From NCBI GenBank assembly GCA_958510875.1, contig OY294067.1, positions 106,746,010-106,810,009 of the forward strand: a stretch of DNA of 64,000 nucleotides, read 5' to 3'. A program made the translations under genes and the position numbers. The notes beneath the pieces were generated by a model, which was not told the DNA's origin, searched no databases, and saw only the letters and a list, made by a program, of their open reading frames with translations. Of this stretch, positions 1 through 12,640 are shown one piece after another (positions within the stretch are counted from its first letter, which is position 1; every line of letters starts with the position of its first letter). This DNA comes from Endomychus coccineus. Taxonomy: Eukaryota > Arthropoda > Insecta > Coleoptera > Endomychidae.

Positions 1-1695
1 TTTAGTGTAAGTTATTTTAAATAGTTTTTCATATACACTAATGTGTAGATTTATTTTATTTTATAGGTTTTAGGTATGTACGTGTAACGTGAACTTTAGT
101 GTTAATACTTTTAACAGAATTTTGATTTCGATCCAGTTTGTTTTGTATAAAAGATGTCATCGTAAAAACGATTATGTAAAAAATATAGCAAATCTACTAT
201 ATTGAAGATGTATATCATATTTCTTTAGTTGTATTCACAAGAGAGAAACAAGGGCTGATTTATAAAGTATGTATAAATATCTAGCAAAATGCCGTTATTA
301 ATTAATATACTAATACTTGATGTATAAATATGTTTTATTTTAACAGTCTGTGCTATCATATAACTTTGCTCGTAAACCCTTGAAACACACAAAGTTAAGT
401 AATGTTTTAACACCTTTTACATATTGAAAATCAATAAATTATTACAATTTTAAGATTTTGTTTTGTATATATCTTTCCATTACAATTCTTCGTGGGGACT
501 ACAAACAAATTGTTTACAGAGTTTCACCAACTTTCTGTAAGATTTATAAAAGATTTTCATTATCATTCATTAGGAACAGGAATTGGTATTACCTTGGTAT
601 ATGGGGATCTTAGTAACTATAAGGGTTATAAAGTAGGTTGAATGATGAACGTTTTGCGGAAGCAGGTGAGTTACTAAGGTCCGGTTTCAAAAATTCTTAG
701 TTTCCCCTAATTTTTTAGATATTTTGGAAAAGGTAAAAAATGCCTGTTTCTACATTTCCACTTTCTGTAGTTGTTTGGAGGAGACAACTTTTTCAGTGGC
801 ACTTTTTCTTTTTCACAAAATGGCATCATATTTTTTATAAACTATCGTATTCCTAAGCTCTGCAACATTTGTTTTTTCAATAGACTCCAACATTTGTTCA
901 TATTGATTTTGGTGGAAGTAATTATCCTATTATAACTCATCAACTTCGTCTTTTCCGGGCCTGTAATTAGGACCAGTAACCAGGAAATTTCACAACATCT
1001 AAACTTTATTACAATAAATTATGAAAAAAAATCAGAACAACAGTTAAACTGCTTCATGTTTCGCTCATTATTCATAACCCAGGAAGCAACAATTACAATG
1101 CACATAGAAACAATAAAAAAAAACAGATTTTGTTGTTAGTGCACAGCTTAACCCGACTTTTGCTTAATTTATTTCTTAACCTTGTTTCTATCAATTGTAA
1201 TAATGTTTATACGTTGAGGTGTGAAATTTCCTTTTTTTAAATTTTGTAAATTGATTGAGTGTGACACAGAGTTGTAAACAGTATAATTACATCTATCAAA
1301 ATCGATAAGAAAAAATGCAAGATCCACATTTGTTAGTTAAATAGGGTTTAACTAACAAATGTTGATGATGGGCCTAATAATACGATATGTCGTTTTCAAA
1401 AAATGTTGATGCATTTTTATAACTGAGATAGTGACAATGAAAAAGTGTCATCTCCACAAACTACTGCAGAAAGCGGAACTGAAGATATTGGCATTTTCTA
1501 CCATTTTCAAAATATTTTAAAAGTAAGCGGTAATACAATTTTTCGAAACTGTACCTCATTAGAAACTCGTATGATTCCTCAAAACTTCCTCCCTTTAACT
1601 CATCTTCTAAGGAGTCTATCAAGAAATACGTACACAAGAATCGTAAAATTTTGACATGCCCCCCTTCGAACACTTTCCTAAGTAAAGTATACACT
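1..1695. other. AT-rich stretch, no gene recognised
   Basis: Only short open frames without recognisable motifs are visible on either strand. The one structured item is a hairpin at 1,326-1,362, listed separately. The segment ends where a Penelope-like element terminus begins near 1,700. Confidence 0.6.
1326..1362. repeat. Perfect inverted repeat (16-bp arms, 5-nt loop)
   Basis: ACATTTGTTAGTTAAA and its exact reverse complement flank the loop TAGGG. The arms are too short and the flanks too featureless to say whether this is a transposon scar or a functional hairpin. Confidence 0.75.
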
Positions 1696-1699
1696 TTTC

Positions 1700-2330
1700 A
1701 AATGAAAAATCTTGGAGGGATTCCGCGTCACAATAGCTCGACTTGATGCCGACGTTTCGCCAACCATTACAGGTGGCATCTTCAGGACAGGCTTGAGGCT
1801 TGAACTGAAACTGGTTCTACTGGTTTCTGTAGCCGTATTGTAGGAAAAATCCTTCACGCTACACAGTTCACTGCCTTTATTCCGGTGGTTAACTCCGTTC
1901 CGGCATCTGACCCTGCCGTTGTGTGATCATGTGTGAAGTGGAATTTTCGAGGATGGGTTTCAAAATGATGGGAAGGTGATATCCTGAGTGACGATTCAGA
2001 TTATTTGGATGTTTTAGGATTTCTATAGCTTCAAGGATTTTTCGCTGATAGAAGTTTGGGGCTCGCGCTAGGATTTTAGTATCTTCGAAAAGGATTTGAT
2101 GATTAGTATCAAACTTGTGTTCCGCAAGTGCAGATCTACTGGTGTCACGAAGCCTTGTACAGCCCTCTTGTTCTTTCACACGAGCAGCTACTGTACGACC
2201 TGTTTCGCCAATGTAGACTTTACCGCAAGAACAGAGAATGCTATGAACCCCTTCTAAATAAAGAGGGGGAAGGGGATCTTTATTAGGTTTGTAAAACTGA
2301 GATAAATTCCAAAATTCGCGCTATTAAAGA
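1700..2330 (-). mobile_element. Penelope-like element (family A), 5'-truncated 3' end
   Basis: Read on the minus strand, the frame around 2,270-1,889 carries a GIY-YIG endonuclease core (K-V-Y-I-G-E-T-G-R-T) after a C-S-C-G cysteine pair, then a K-E-Q-E-G-C-T-R-L tail. This is the arrangement of the C-terminal endonuclease of Penelope-like retroelements. Frame breaks lie upstream of the GIY-YIG core. The element ends near 1,700 in a terminal segment holding a hammerhead-type core at 1,754-1,785. The same terminal sequence recurs at 4,640-4,818 and 28,215-28,310. The reverse-transcriptase part is missing, so this is a dead 3' fragment. Confidence 0.8.
1754..1785 (-). ncRNA. Hammerhead ribozyme-like core (PLE family A)
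   Basis: On the minus strand the order is CTGAAGA, an imperfect stem II (GCCACC against GGTTGGC), then GAAAC. CUGANGA and GAAA are the invariant hammerhead core boxes, and such ribozymes are known in PLE terminal repeats. Stems I and III and the cleavage triplet were not verified. Confidence 0.55.
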
Positions 2331-3014
2331 CACTTTTCAATTACTCTCCTCCGCCCATATCATTCCGTATAACGATGACAAATCCCTCACCCATGTTACG
2401 TGTACGTAATTCTTGAATGATTACCCAACTATTCTTATTACTCTACACCAAGCTCTAAAATTGATCACATTGTATAATTTAATCTGGCTATAATTAAACT
2501 GTGTTTTATGCGTAATGCTAATTTTTGTGAATTGTTTTTTTCCAAAATGTGGCCATAATACATTAATTGAGCAGTTTTTGTGAATTGGAAAATAAAATAT
2601 GTTCCTAATGAGAATGAAAATTTTTATATAATCATTCAGATGAGTTTCTTGACTTGTAACTAATTGTTTGGAAAATAAATCCGAAGTTACCACCATTACT
2701 ATTGATGTTAATTTCGAAACACATAATACCAGTTAGCATTATCTAAATATGCAAATAAAAACAGGTGCTATTTGTAGTCGTCACATAATTCTTATTAGAG
2801 ATATTGGAGATTTCATTACTGCTGCCCAACTTTAGTTAGCACCACAATCTGTGCTAATTGTGAAATATCACCTTTGAGAACCCTTTTAATATCCTTGAAA
2901 TATACAAAAAAGGTGGTGGTTGATTATTTTCTTAAGCGTTAGTGCTTTGATCAAATATGCAAATAACAGTTAGCTCTATACATTATACAAGTAAGTGTTT
3001 GAAAATCGAACAAT
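2331..3014. other. Unassigned AT-rich spacer
   Basis: No gene or repeat was recognised. The few open frames are short and lack motifs. Confidence 0.5.
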
Positions 3015-4030
3015 TCAGCTTTTTTGAAATTCAAAATTACTCAACATCTTACTACCCATTATTAGGATTACGCATAATTTGACTTAGATAATTAGCACTT
3101 CAGATCTTCTCAATACTGTATTTGTTGATAACTTTTTAGGGACCTGATTTTGAAATTCAAAATTACTCAAGATCTTAGTACCCATTATTAGAATTATGCA
3201 TAATTTGACTTAGATAATTAGCACTTCAGATCTTCTCAATACTGTATTTGTTGATAACTTTTTAGGGACCTGATTTTGAAATTCAAAATTACTCAAGATC
3301 TTAGTACCCATTATTAGAATTATGCATAATTTGACTTAGATAATTAGCACTTCAGATCTTCTCAATACTGTATTTGTTGATAACTTTTTAGGGACCTGAT
3401 TTTGAAATTCAAAATTACTCAAGATCTTAGTACCCATTATTAGAATTATGCATAATTTGACTTAGATAATTAGCACTTCAGATCTTCTCAATACTGTATT
3501 TGTTGATAAAATTTTTTAGGGACCTGATTTTGAAATTCAAAATTACTCAATATCTTAGTACCCATTATTAGAATTACGCATAATTTGACTTAGATAATTA
3601 GCACTTCAGATCTTCTCAATACTGTATTTGTTGAACTTTTTAGGGACCTGATTTTGAAATTCAAAATTACTCAAGATCTTAGTACCCATTATTAGAATTA
3701 CGCATAATTTGACTTAGATAATTAGCACTTCAGATCTTCTCAATACTGTATTTGTTGATAACTTTTTAGGGACCTGATTTTGAAATTCAAAATTACTCAA
3801 GATCTTAGTACCCATTATTAGAATTACGCATAATTTGACTTAGATAATTAGCACTTCAGATCTTCTCAATACTGTATTTGTTGATAACTTTTTAGGGACC
3901 TGATTTTGAAATTCAAAATTACTCAATATCTTAGTACCCATTATTAGAATTACGCATAATTTGACTTAGATAATTATCACTTCAGATCTTCTCAATACTG
4001 TAATTTGTTGATAACTTTTTAGGGACTTGA
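3015..4030. repeat. 126-bp tandem satellite, about 8 copies
   Basis: A block beginning TTTTGAAATTCAAAATTACT and ending TTTTTAGGGACCTGA repeats head to tail. The GGGACC landmark falls at about 3,141, 3,267, 3,393, 3,521, 3,645, 3,771, 3,897 and 4,024, giving a period of 124-128 bp. Internal copies differ by only a few substitutions or 2-3 bp indels, so the array has been homogenised recently. Edge copies are more diverged. No coding potential is seen. Confidence 0.95.
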
Positions 4031-4639
4031 TTTTTTGAACATATTTGGAGGATGGTAACTAATGGTATTTTGTGTTCACTACAGGTGGTTGTGGTGGTGC
4101 TAATGTATTGGTATCATAATCAAACCATTCAAATTTGTTTAAAATGGTTGGTAGCATCTCTATTTTTTTGCATATGTGAAAAGTGAAAACTTATAGTATG
4201 TACCTATTTGTGTAACATCACCGATAGGCGTGTTGCTAACTAACCAAAGCCCTAGAAACAATAAACTAACGGTTTTTCGACGGATTGAGAATAATTCAAA
4301 AAGATGTGTAATTGAGTGAAAAGTTTAACCTTATGGGGATACATACAGATTTTTAAATATAAATGTTAACTGATGACGGATTTAATGGTTTGTTTTAATA
4401 TTCACCATGGACAAACAAAAAAAAGTTCATCAAGGCCATTTCAACTGAACTTTCCCAAAATAGTTTAGCCTCGTTTAGAGAAATATTTCAATTCATTCTA
4501 TTACATGTAGTCAAATTATCTTTCATAGTACATGAATTATCATTATTCTTATATCTTTTTTTAAGTTGTAATAAACAGTATTGCTCTTTTTTATTGTAAG
4601 GACAATATAAAATAGAGGAATATATAAACACAACTATGG

Positions 4640-4818
4640 ATTGAAAAATCTTGTCTTCCGGATGGATTCCGCGTCACAATAGCTCGACTTGATGCCGACG
4701 TTTCGCCAACCATTAAAGGTGGCATCTTCAGGGCAGGCTTGAGGCTTGAACTGAAACTGTCATCAAGTCGAGCTATTGTGACGCGGAATCCATCCGGAAG
4801 ACAAGATTTTTCAAGATT
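4640..4818. mobile_element. PLE family A terminus as an inverted pair
   Basis: The segment from the AATCTTGTCTTCCGGATG motif to the TTGATG motif (about 4,643-4,692) is repeated in exact reverse complement at about 4,758-4,812. The spacer holds the hammerhead-type core (minus strand, 4,700-4,731). It matches the PLE termini at 1,700 and 28,300 but has no coding sequence. Head-to-head joining of terminal repeats is a known feature of Penelope-like insertions. Confidence 0.7.
4700..4731 (-). ncRNA. Hammerhead ribozyme-like core (PLE family A)
   Basis: The minus strand reads CTGAAGA, a GCCACC/GGTTGGC stem-loop, then GAAAC, as in the copy at 1,754. Activity is not shown. Confidence 0.5.
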
Positions 4819-4889
4819 AGCTGTCCGCGGAAGTCTACTATCCAAGACAAATATGGATATACTATAACACTAATAAGCACTAAATAATC

Positions 4890-6050
4890 ACCCTTATCCA
4901 CTAAAAATACTATTAAAGTATTAAGAACCTTTCAGCTACCAAGTAGCCGTCATCAGGGCAAACTAAATTAGAAATCAAAATGAGCCTGCTTGAATGAAAA
5001 TTTGGATTAGTAATGCAAATAAGCAATAACCCTCAGTTGGAGATGAATCTGAATTAAATAAATTGCTTTTCCATTCCTTTTAAATTACCTAGATATTTGT
5101 CGGTATTGTTTTTAAAAGTGAACATGTTGTGACCTGTATTCAAAATATGTTCTGCTAATGCTGATTTTTCCACTATTCTATATGGGCAAAACGTTCTTTA
5201 TAACGAGTTAGAATGTTTCTTCTAGTTATACCCAGATAGCATTTTGAACATGACTCATAAATAATTTTATAAATTCCCGATTTGTCGAAATAGGAAACTT
5301 TATTTAAGATATTGATAAACGGTTTTTTAGCTTGTTCTTGCATCTATAAACGGGTTTTACTGCAAATTTAGAAAACAAATTATGGAATTTATTAATATAG
5401 AAGGTTGATGATGAGTGAAGTTTTTGAATTTTATTGAATTAGTTAAAGGTAATGGCTCTAGTTTGGTTAATTAATTGCGTTCCATTTTTTGTTTTTGTTT
5501 AACTTATTTATGAACAATTTCTCGTAACTATTGTCGTCGTTGATTTTTTCCGGATCAAAGGGACGAGTATTTACTTATGACGAAGACTATTAAATGTAGA
5601 TATTTTATAGTTAACTGAATCCGCTGGAATATATCTATTTATTTGTGTAAGTTGTCTGTAAATATCATTCCGAATGATGACCACATTTGATGATGTTAAT
5701 GTCAAGAAAAGGAAGCTGGGTTATTGCGTGCTATTCCTACAATGAATTTGAGTGAAACAAATTAACTATTAAGCACCTTTACTTATAATGGCGAAAATGT
5801 CATCGACATATCCATGTACCAAACTTTTGGAAACTGATTTGATTTTGATTTCATTCATATCCCTGATACAAACTGCTTACAATATTCCATATTTGAGTCG
5901 TATGTATGGAATAAAATTATTTCACTTTCAACAATAAACACTATAAACAGACAAGCAGATGTGAAATGAACAATTCATTCTTCCCCTTCTTCTAAAGATT
6001 TTGATCTACATGATTTTTTAAACCCGCTTAATAGCCAATTTGATTAACTC
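4890..6050 (-). mobile_element. Penelope-like element (family B), minus-oriented copy
   Basis: On the minus strand, the catalytic reverse-transcriptase motif G-Y-V-D-D-I-F-A-I-I lies at about 5,825-5,790. Downstream, near 5,290-5,150, is a GIY-YIG endonuclease remnant (G-I-Y-K-I-I-Y-E-S-C-S-K-C-Y-L-G). The copy ends at about 4,890 in a terminal segment with a CTGATGA...GAAA hammerhead core. Frameshifts and stops interrupt the frame. The part from 5,670 to 5,757 is repeated in inverted orientation at 6,050-6,130, marking a junction with the plus-oriented copy to the right. Confidence 0.75.
4928..4956 (-). ncRNA. Hammerhead ribozyme-like core (PLE family B), intact boxes
   Basis: Minus strand: CTGATGA, a stem II of GCTAC/GTAGC closed by TTG, then GAAA. 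Both invariant hammerhead boxes are intact and separated by one hairpin. The outer stems were not traced. Confidence 0.6.
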
Positions 6051-6640
6051 AAATTCACTGTAGGAATAGCAAGCAATAACCAGCTTCCTTTTCTTGTCAT
6101 TAACATCATCAAACATGGTCACCATTCGGAATTCGACATTTACAGAAAACCTACACAAACAATAGATGCAAAAATAAGCTAAAAACCCGTTTATGCAATA
6201 CCTTTGATAAAGTTTCCGATTTCAACAAATCTGAAATTTACAAAATTGATTGTGTCTCATGTTCAAAATGCTATGTGGGTCAAACTAGAAGAAACATCGT
6301 AACTCATTATGAAGAATCCCATAGAATAATGGGGAAAAATCAGAATTAGCAGAACATATTTTAAATGTAAGTCACACTATTTCTCAAGAATGTATATCAC
6401 TTTTAATACATAGTATGTAGACAAATATGTAGGTAATTTAGAAGGGATGAAAATGTATAAAAATATAGTTAATAATTTTCAGATTTATCTCAAGCTGAGA
6501 GTGATCCATCATTGCCATTACTAATCCCAAATAGTATTTGAACAGGCATATTTTGTATTCTAATTTAGTTTACTGATGGCTACTTGGTAGCTGAAAGGTC
6601 CTTAGTACTTAGTATACTTAGTGGATAAGGATGATTATTT
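6050..6640 (+). mobile_element. Penelope-like element (family B), plus-oriented 3' fragment
   Basis: This mirrors the minus-oriented copy. The plus strand encodes the same cysteine-containing endonuclease segment (E-I-Y-K-I-D-C-V-S-C-S-K-C-Y-V-G-Q-T) near 6,230-6,290 and ends near 6,640 with the family B terminus. The hammerhead core at 6,573-6,598 has lost two bases of CTGATGA and should be inactive. With the preceding copy it forms a head-to-head pair. Confidence 0.7.
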
Positions 6641-7760
6641 CGTAATTATTAGTAACAGAGAAACAAGTGATGATCATTTATTGTGCCTCCCATAAAAACT
6701 GTCTTAGTTTAATTCAATTGTTACAGTGTGAACTTCTCTTAAAGAATTAGTTCAATTGATATTTCTCTGGAAATGATAAAACTATATTTGTTTGTGAAAA
6801 GTTCCACGTTTATCTGTTTTGAACTAATCTAATAAATTCTACTCAGAAAGTTCTAATTCGGTTATTTCCACAATATTTCTATAAAGTAAAATCTCAGTAT
6901 CTCAAATATTATGTAAATAAGAGTGCTTTGTTGAACATGTATACATTACAGTTATAAATCATTTCATCATGTCAATTCCCAGTATGGAGGATATTTTTAA
7001 TAAATCTATTCCATTTTGAGTTTCTATTGAATTATTTAATAAAATCTTCACTTTTATGTATGAAATAGATTTTTCATTTGTGGATACAAATTTATTTATA
7101 AAGAAACCTACTTGACAAAATGTATGATTTATCATAAAATGTCATTGTAGATAATTGGTAGGAGTTTTACAATATAAATGATTTATTGATCATGTCTTGA
7201 ATACAAAAATGGTAATTAATATTTTTTTATTGATAAATTAATATGTTATTTTGCGATCCTGATTGTTTTATTTGAATCCAAAGATATATGAATTTGTTGG
7301 TATGATTGTAGGAATCAGTTTTTGAGAACATCACAATATCAAAAAGTCGATATTTTTCGAATTTTGAATAAATTAAATGAAACAATCGCAAAGGTTAAGA
7401 AATCGTTTACGCAAACTAACAAACGCAAGTGGTTTATTTTTGACAGATAATATTTTGTAAAGCATGCATCTAAATATGTAGTTTAGATGATACCGTATTA
7501 TTTTTATTTTGGTTTAAGCATAGGAAATAAAAAAATTTTTCTAACAATTTTAGTTTTATTACTACTTCTTGTTACCTACAGAAGTTATACATATCTTTGG
7601 TGATTACAACAAAATTTGAAAAGAATAAAATCGTAATGTTGTCATGTAGTGTGATCATTGATTGATCCAATTTAAAATCAGTTACATTAATCAATGGTTG
7701 GATGGTATTTAAAATTAATTTTTTAGTTAAATGATTAGGCTATTCCTAATGGTTTGAGTG
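6641..7760. other. AT-rich stretch, nothing recognised
   Basis: No motif-bearing frame, repeat or RNA gene is seen on either strand between the PLE terminus and the BEL/Pao LTR. Confidence 0.5.
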
Positions 7761-7763
7761 GAC

Positions 7764-8010
7764 TGTAAAACTTAAATTCCCGTTCATAACATTTTTAATA
7801 GACCTCACAGTTACATCTTTCTACAATACTTTATGCCATTAGGCGCTTTCTTTTCCAAGGCTCTCTTCGTATCTTCTATCGTCGACGTCGTTCCTACTTC
7901 GTCCGCTAAAACACACAGAGAGCACAGGATCTAAAGTCCCAGTGTCACTGCAATACTCTTTTACGCTCATAGAGCAAGGTTACGCTGGAAGATTAAATGG
8001 CGCGGCAACA
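7764..8010 (-). repeat. Probable 3' LTR of a BEL/Pao element
   Basis: Read on minus, a purine-rich AAGGCGGGC just before 8,010 could be the polypurine tract. The segment then begins TGTTGCCG and may end TTTTACA at 7,764, giving a 247-bp LTR with TGTT...ACA ends. No second LTR is in the window, so the boundaries are inferred. Confidence 0.4.
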
Positions 8011-8159
8011 TAACGCCCGCCTTGAAAATGTTTTTAGTTATCAAATAACAACTAAAGTAAATGTTAAATGTACATAAATAATAATGGACAAAATAAAAAA
8101 ATTAACTCTTCCTATTCAATGTCAAAAGGAAAAATGTGTTATTTTGAGACTGGTCTTTT

Positions 8160-9071
8160 TAGGACCTTATTTTTCAACAGCACTTAAACTACGCGCACTA
8201 TGCCGTCTTGGCCTGGATCTAGTTGCGTAATTCTGCCAATTGCCCATTCCGATGAGGCTGTGTTGTCCTCGGCGAGCAGCAACAACATTCCTACTTTAAC
8301 AAGTTTTACAGGTTGACTTCGCTGTTTCCATTGATTCCTCGTTTGAAACTCAGTCAATATTTTTTATGCCAACGGACCCAAAAATGCTGCACTATTGCTT
8401 GCAGACGCTCATAACGTTTTAAATGGCTTTCCTTAAATTCTTTACAACGTTTTTGTCGGGAAGAGTAGTCAACTATTTTCCGATCAAAAAGTGAGCGGGT
8501 TTTAAAGGATTAAGTTGATCAGGATTGGATGATGATGGACACGAAGGAGTGGAATTAAGAATCGATTCTATTTGAATTAATACAGTGTTAAAATCCTCAT
8601 AATTGAGATGAGCTTGACCTACTACTCTAGTCAAATGAAACTACTCTTTTTATGCTGGCTTTCCAAGTGGCCCTAGAATTTGATGCCCTAGCAGGTGTTT
8701 GCTTCAGCCCCAACAAAATTAGATCCATTGTTCGAATAGGTGTTCTGAGGTAAATCAGGCACTGCCACTAAATTAATTGCTTTGGTAGCTAGGCAAACAA
8801 ATAGACAAATATAACCCTTTATTATTTTTGAACCTCTAGCTGACCTTGTATTGCGATCTCTCAATAGAAAAGGTCCTACGAAATCACAATCCGCATTAGA
8901 AAGAGGTAGACTCTGGTTACCATGAGTGTGCGACAAATTTCCCATTAATTGAGGTTGTAACTTAGGAGAATTGCTCTTGAAACATCTCACACAATGTCGT
9001 ACTGTGGCATGCGTTAAATTTCTTCCGGCTATTACCTGGAGTTCAATAACAATTTTTACAAACAAAATCAA
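8160..9071 (-). pseudogene. BEL/Pao Pol C-terminus: integrase and DUF5641-like tail, decayed
   Basis: The minus frame from 9,071 to 8,688 resembles a BEL/Pao integrase: a zinc-binding H-C-V-R-C-F segment, then the D-C-D-F-V-G-P-F strand with the first catalytic Asp, then K-G-Y-I-C-L-F-V-C-L-A-T-K-A. It jumps to S-N-N-G-S-N-F-V-G, where the family has S-D-N-G, so the second catalytic Asp is replaced and intervening sequence is deleted. A separate frame at about 8,340-8,180 reads N-Q-W-K-Q-R-S-Q-P-V-K-L-V-K-V-G-M-L, the conserved tail before the LTR. Reverse transcriptase and gag are absent; a PLE fragment abuts at about 9,065. Confidence 0.8.
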
Positions 9072-10050
9072 GGTTTAGCAAAGGGTTCTCCATTGAGTCC
9101 CTTATTAGCAAACATTTTTATGTCCTACAATATTTTTTCAAATCATTGCAAACAATCAAATTAATTTTTTGGTACAGATACGTAGATGACATTATAGCAT
9201 GTTTAACAGGTAATACAGATGAACTTACAACTTATTCATGAACACTTTATCAGCATTCACCCCGAACTCAAATTCACACTAGGAACTGAAAATATATAAA
9301 CAATCAGACCTAAAATTGACAAAACGAAATAATAAATTTCATTTGACATCTATAGAAAACCTACTTATGCAACAATACCTGCAGACTCAACACAGCCATT
9401 TACTGAGTTAGACACTAAGAATATTGCGATACACAACGCTATTCTGTATCGTTAATAAATAATTCAATCAAGGAGAAAAATCTTAAAAATGAACTATTAT
9501 CTAAATTCATCCCAACGTGCAACAAAAGCTGAGAAAAAATATGTCACCTTGTCGTACTTTCGGCCAATATCTGATAAAGTCTCGAATATCTTTAAGAAAC
9601 AAAAGTTAAATGTAGCTTTCAAACCAAGCCAAAAACTTTTAAACATTTTTTCAATGCAAAAACTAAATCTATTAAATTTCGAAAGTTAGGAATCTATAAG
9701 TTAACTTGTGAGGAAAGTAATGCACTATACATTGGTCAAACAGGTAAATCGTTTGAAGTTAGATATAAGGAACATTTCATTTAAATAAAAGTAATTTAAA
9801 CTTTTCAACCCATTTTTTGGAAACACCGTTTTCCTCCACTAGAAAACCTAAATATTTAACACACAATTACGAAGGGTAGAAAACCTAATCTATTAGAATC
9901 TATAGAAATATTCAAACACAATAATCCTTCACAATCTACTTAACGAGCAACTAGATTTAGGAAATTCCACATTGTTCGCCCGCCTGTTACATTCCTTACA
10001 ATCCTTAGAATGTAATTACCGACAGTTTAATCCCTTGACGATCTCGATAG
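9060..10050 (+). mobile_element. Penelope-like element (family C) RT and GIY-YIG remnant
   Basis: The plus strand shows the PLE reverse-transcriptase signature G-L-A-K-G-S-P-L-S-P-L-L-A-N-I-F at about 9,092-9,140, then W-Y-R-Y-V-D-D-I-I-A with the catalytic YVDD near 9,170-9,200. A GIY-YIG endonuclease core (L-G-I-Y-K-L-T-C-E-E, then L-Y-I-G-Q-T-G-K-S) lies at about 9,690-9,750. Several frameshifts and stops separate the parts. The left edge cuts into the BEL/Pao remnant, so this insertion is probably younger than that element. Confidence 0.8.
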
Positions 10051-12640
10051 AATTAAACTTAGTAGCTATGTGTACCATTAATTCTTAGAATCGATTCACT
10101 TCATTGTAAATGTCGTATACATACTAGAATTTTTCAGCGTTTTCTCATTGTATAGTTTGATAATGAACTATAAAGTTCGAAATTTCAGTCAACGTTCTTT
10201 TATATAGAGTGATATTTAACTAAGTAAAATTTCTTGTTTTATCTTCAAAAATGGAATATCACAACGGACAGTTCCATTCAAATTATATTGGCCAATAGTT
10301 TTGCCTAATAACTGTTAATAGATTGGTTGGTCCACAATGCAATAGCTTTTCATGCTCATTAAACATTATCGACTTTTTGAGACAGATCGAAAATACGTTG
10401 AATGGCTTGGAAATAGTTAAAAATTCCACTCTCAATATTAATCTTCTTCACATGGAAATAAATATTATGGTATTAATGTATTTTAAATGATTGAAAAGAG
10501 AATTTTTTTTTCATGGCACTTATTCGTAGATACCTATATTTTCAATCAAAAGTTTAATTTAGGTAGAAAAACCCTATATTAAAAAATTCCGGAAGGTACC
10601 TTCATTCAAATATGTCATAGTTTACAGTGTTCTATTTAAAATAAGAAATTTCAAGTCCACTTCTAGTATAGCCGGAAGACGCTGGATGCTCAAAATATTT
10701 ATCACTCATATCCGATAACATGGAACCACAATTATTATTTTTACTTTATAATAAGGTTACATTAAATTAATTGCTTTGTGTTATCATGAAAATAAGGTTG
10801 ACATAGTCACAGAATTGTAAAACACATACGTTTTCAATTAAAATCAACTTTCAAGGTCATATCATGAATAAAAATTTTTCAGGTTCAATTTATTTTCTTA
10901 GTTATTAAAAAAGCTAGCGAATATTCATTACAATCATGTATTTAAAGTGCCGACGTATTCGGTAATTTGTGCTAGCAAAAGGAAGATCAGATCAGTTAAT
11001 TCAAAGGATCTTTATGAATGATCGGTGGCTTATAAAAATATAAAGTAGGTAAATGAATATGACAAATTTGAAATAATACAATCAACGATAACGAAAACGT
11101 CAAATCACAATATTTCTGATTCTAAATACATGTAAATATTATTGGAAATCGCAAAGAATCAGTCTGTACATGTGTTTATGTACGTTTGTTTGATGACGAT
11201 GATGATGAACGAGTGCAAGATTGCCCCAACAGGTCGACATAACATCAACTCTTAGCATCCTCTTATGGTTTGAGTTGTTTTGTTATTCTTTGACCTTTTT
11301 TATTCATAAATATATCCTTTCTAATTCAATTTTCGTTTCGATTAATCCACATTAATCAAGTCTAATTTTTCAGTATTATGGCTTTTAATAAATTAAACAT
11401 TGAAATACGTGCAGGGGAGGACTGACAACAGTCAATCGGATGGATTTGAGGACGATTAGGTCACTTTCAGGATACCTATATTTTGTATTTGTTTGATACT
11501 GACACTTCTGTGTTGAAACTATATTAAAGTTTTCATGTTATTTTCAAAAGTGGTATAAAAAAAGTAATTGTTCTTTCATTTAATCATAATGATAAACTAC
11601 CATAAAGTAACGGGTTCTACCATCGATTTTTTTTATACCTATGTTGGTTATTTATTATAATTATAAGGTGTTAAAGGTGAAGTAACAAAATTTATTACTT
11701 GTACTTACGACAAATCTATATATCACGTACCTACCTACCTATAGTCAGAAATGTATTCCCTACTCAACAAACTGCTTTCCTCAGAGACTTTGTCAAATTT
11801 TTAAATTATTTTACATGTTTTTTTCCGATAATAATAATGCTTCACTGGTTTTCACAAGTTTTAATGTGGAATAACACCTTTCACAAGCTACTTGTGTTGT
11901 GGGTAATGTCAGTTTCTATTGGTAGGCAAGTGTTAGTAAACAAAATGCTTCACTGTATATAAGTTATATTTCATAAACAATCTATAACAGCCTAATGCGT
12001 AGTTCTTGCAAGATTCGAGGTTTTAGTATTATTCATATTCTTCCGTATTTGTGTTTTTAAAATTATTCCTACTGTTTGCGAACCTCATAAATTTTTCAAA
12101 CAACTTTTATTTTGTGACATCTTTATTGAATGTCATCAATTTTGAACAGAGAAAAAATCCCAAGTTGCATTTACTAATACTTTTTTTGAGCAATTCATTA
12201 AAGAGACATTATGTATAGGTACCAGAAGAGAGTAATTATTATAACTATTTTGTTTTATGAAAACAATTCATAGATTGGTCATAAATAAAATATGCGGAGT
12301 CGGAGTGGCGCAACCGAGAATCGTCCAGGTGTCCCAGTGTGCCTGTCCGCCCCTGTATACGTGACGTTATTCCATAACACGTAAATGATTAACTGATAAA
12401 GTGACTGAAATAACTCGTTATCATTGCTATGTTATATTTGGATATGAAATGGAATCACGTTTGATAAGAGCTTCACGTGCGTCTCTTGATTCAACATTAC
12501 AAGAAATCAGCGGTTATCTATATATTATTTAAGTATGTCAGAAATTCATAAACATCGAAGGAATAGAAAAAATATATATATGGCATTATCCACGTGCTCA
12601 TTCGAAATCGAGCACGTTATTTTCTCGTGACTAAGGGGGG
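10051..12640. other. AT-rich stretch, no gene recognised
   Basis: No frame shows recognisable motifs. A segment near 10,618 (GTGTTCTATTTAAAATAA) recurs near 18,901, which hints at a shared interspersed repeat, but its limits were not resolved. Confidence 0.45.

Noticed and set aside
12300..12360. GC-richer GGAGTCGGAGTGGCGCAACC segment as a tRNA-like or promoter element
   Set aside because: No cloverleaf arms or A/B box spacing could be traced.
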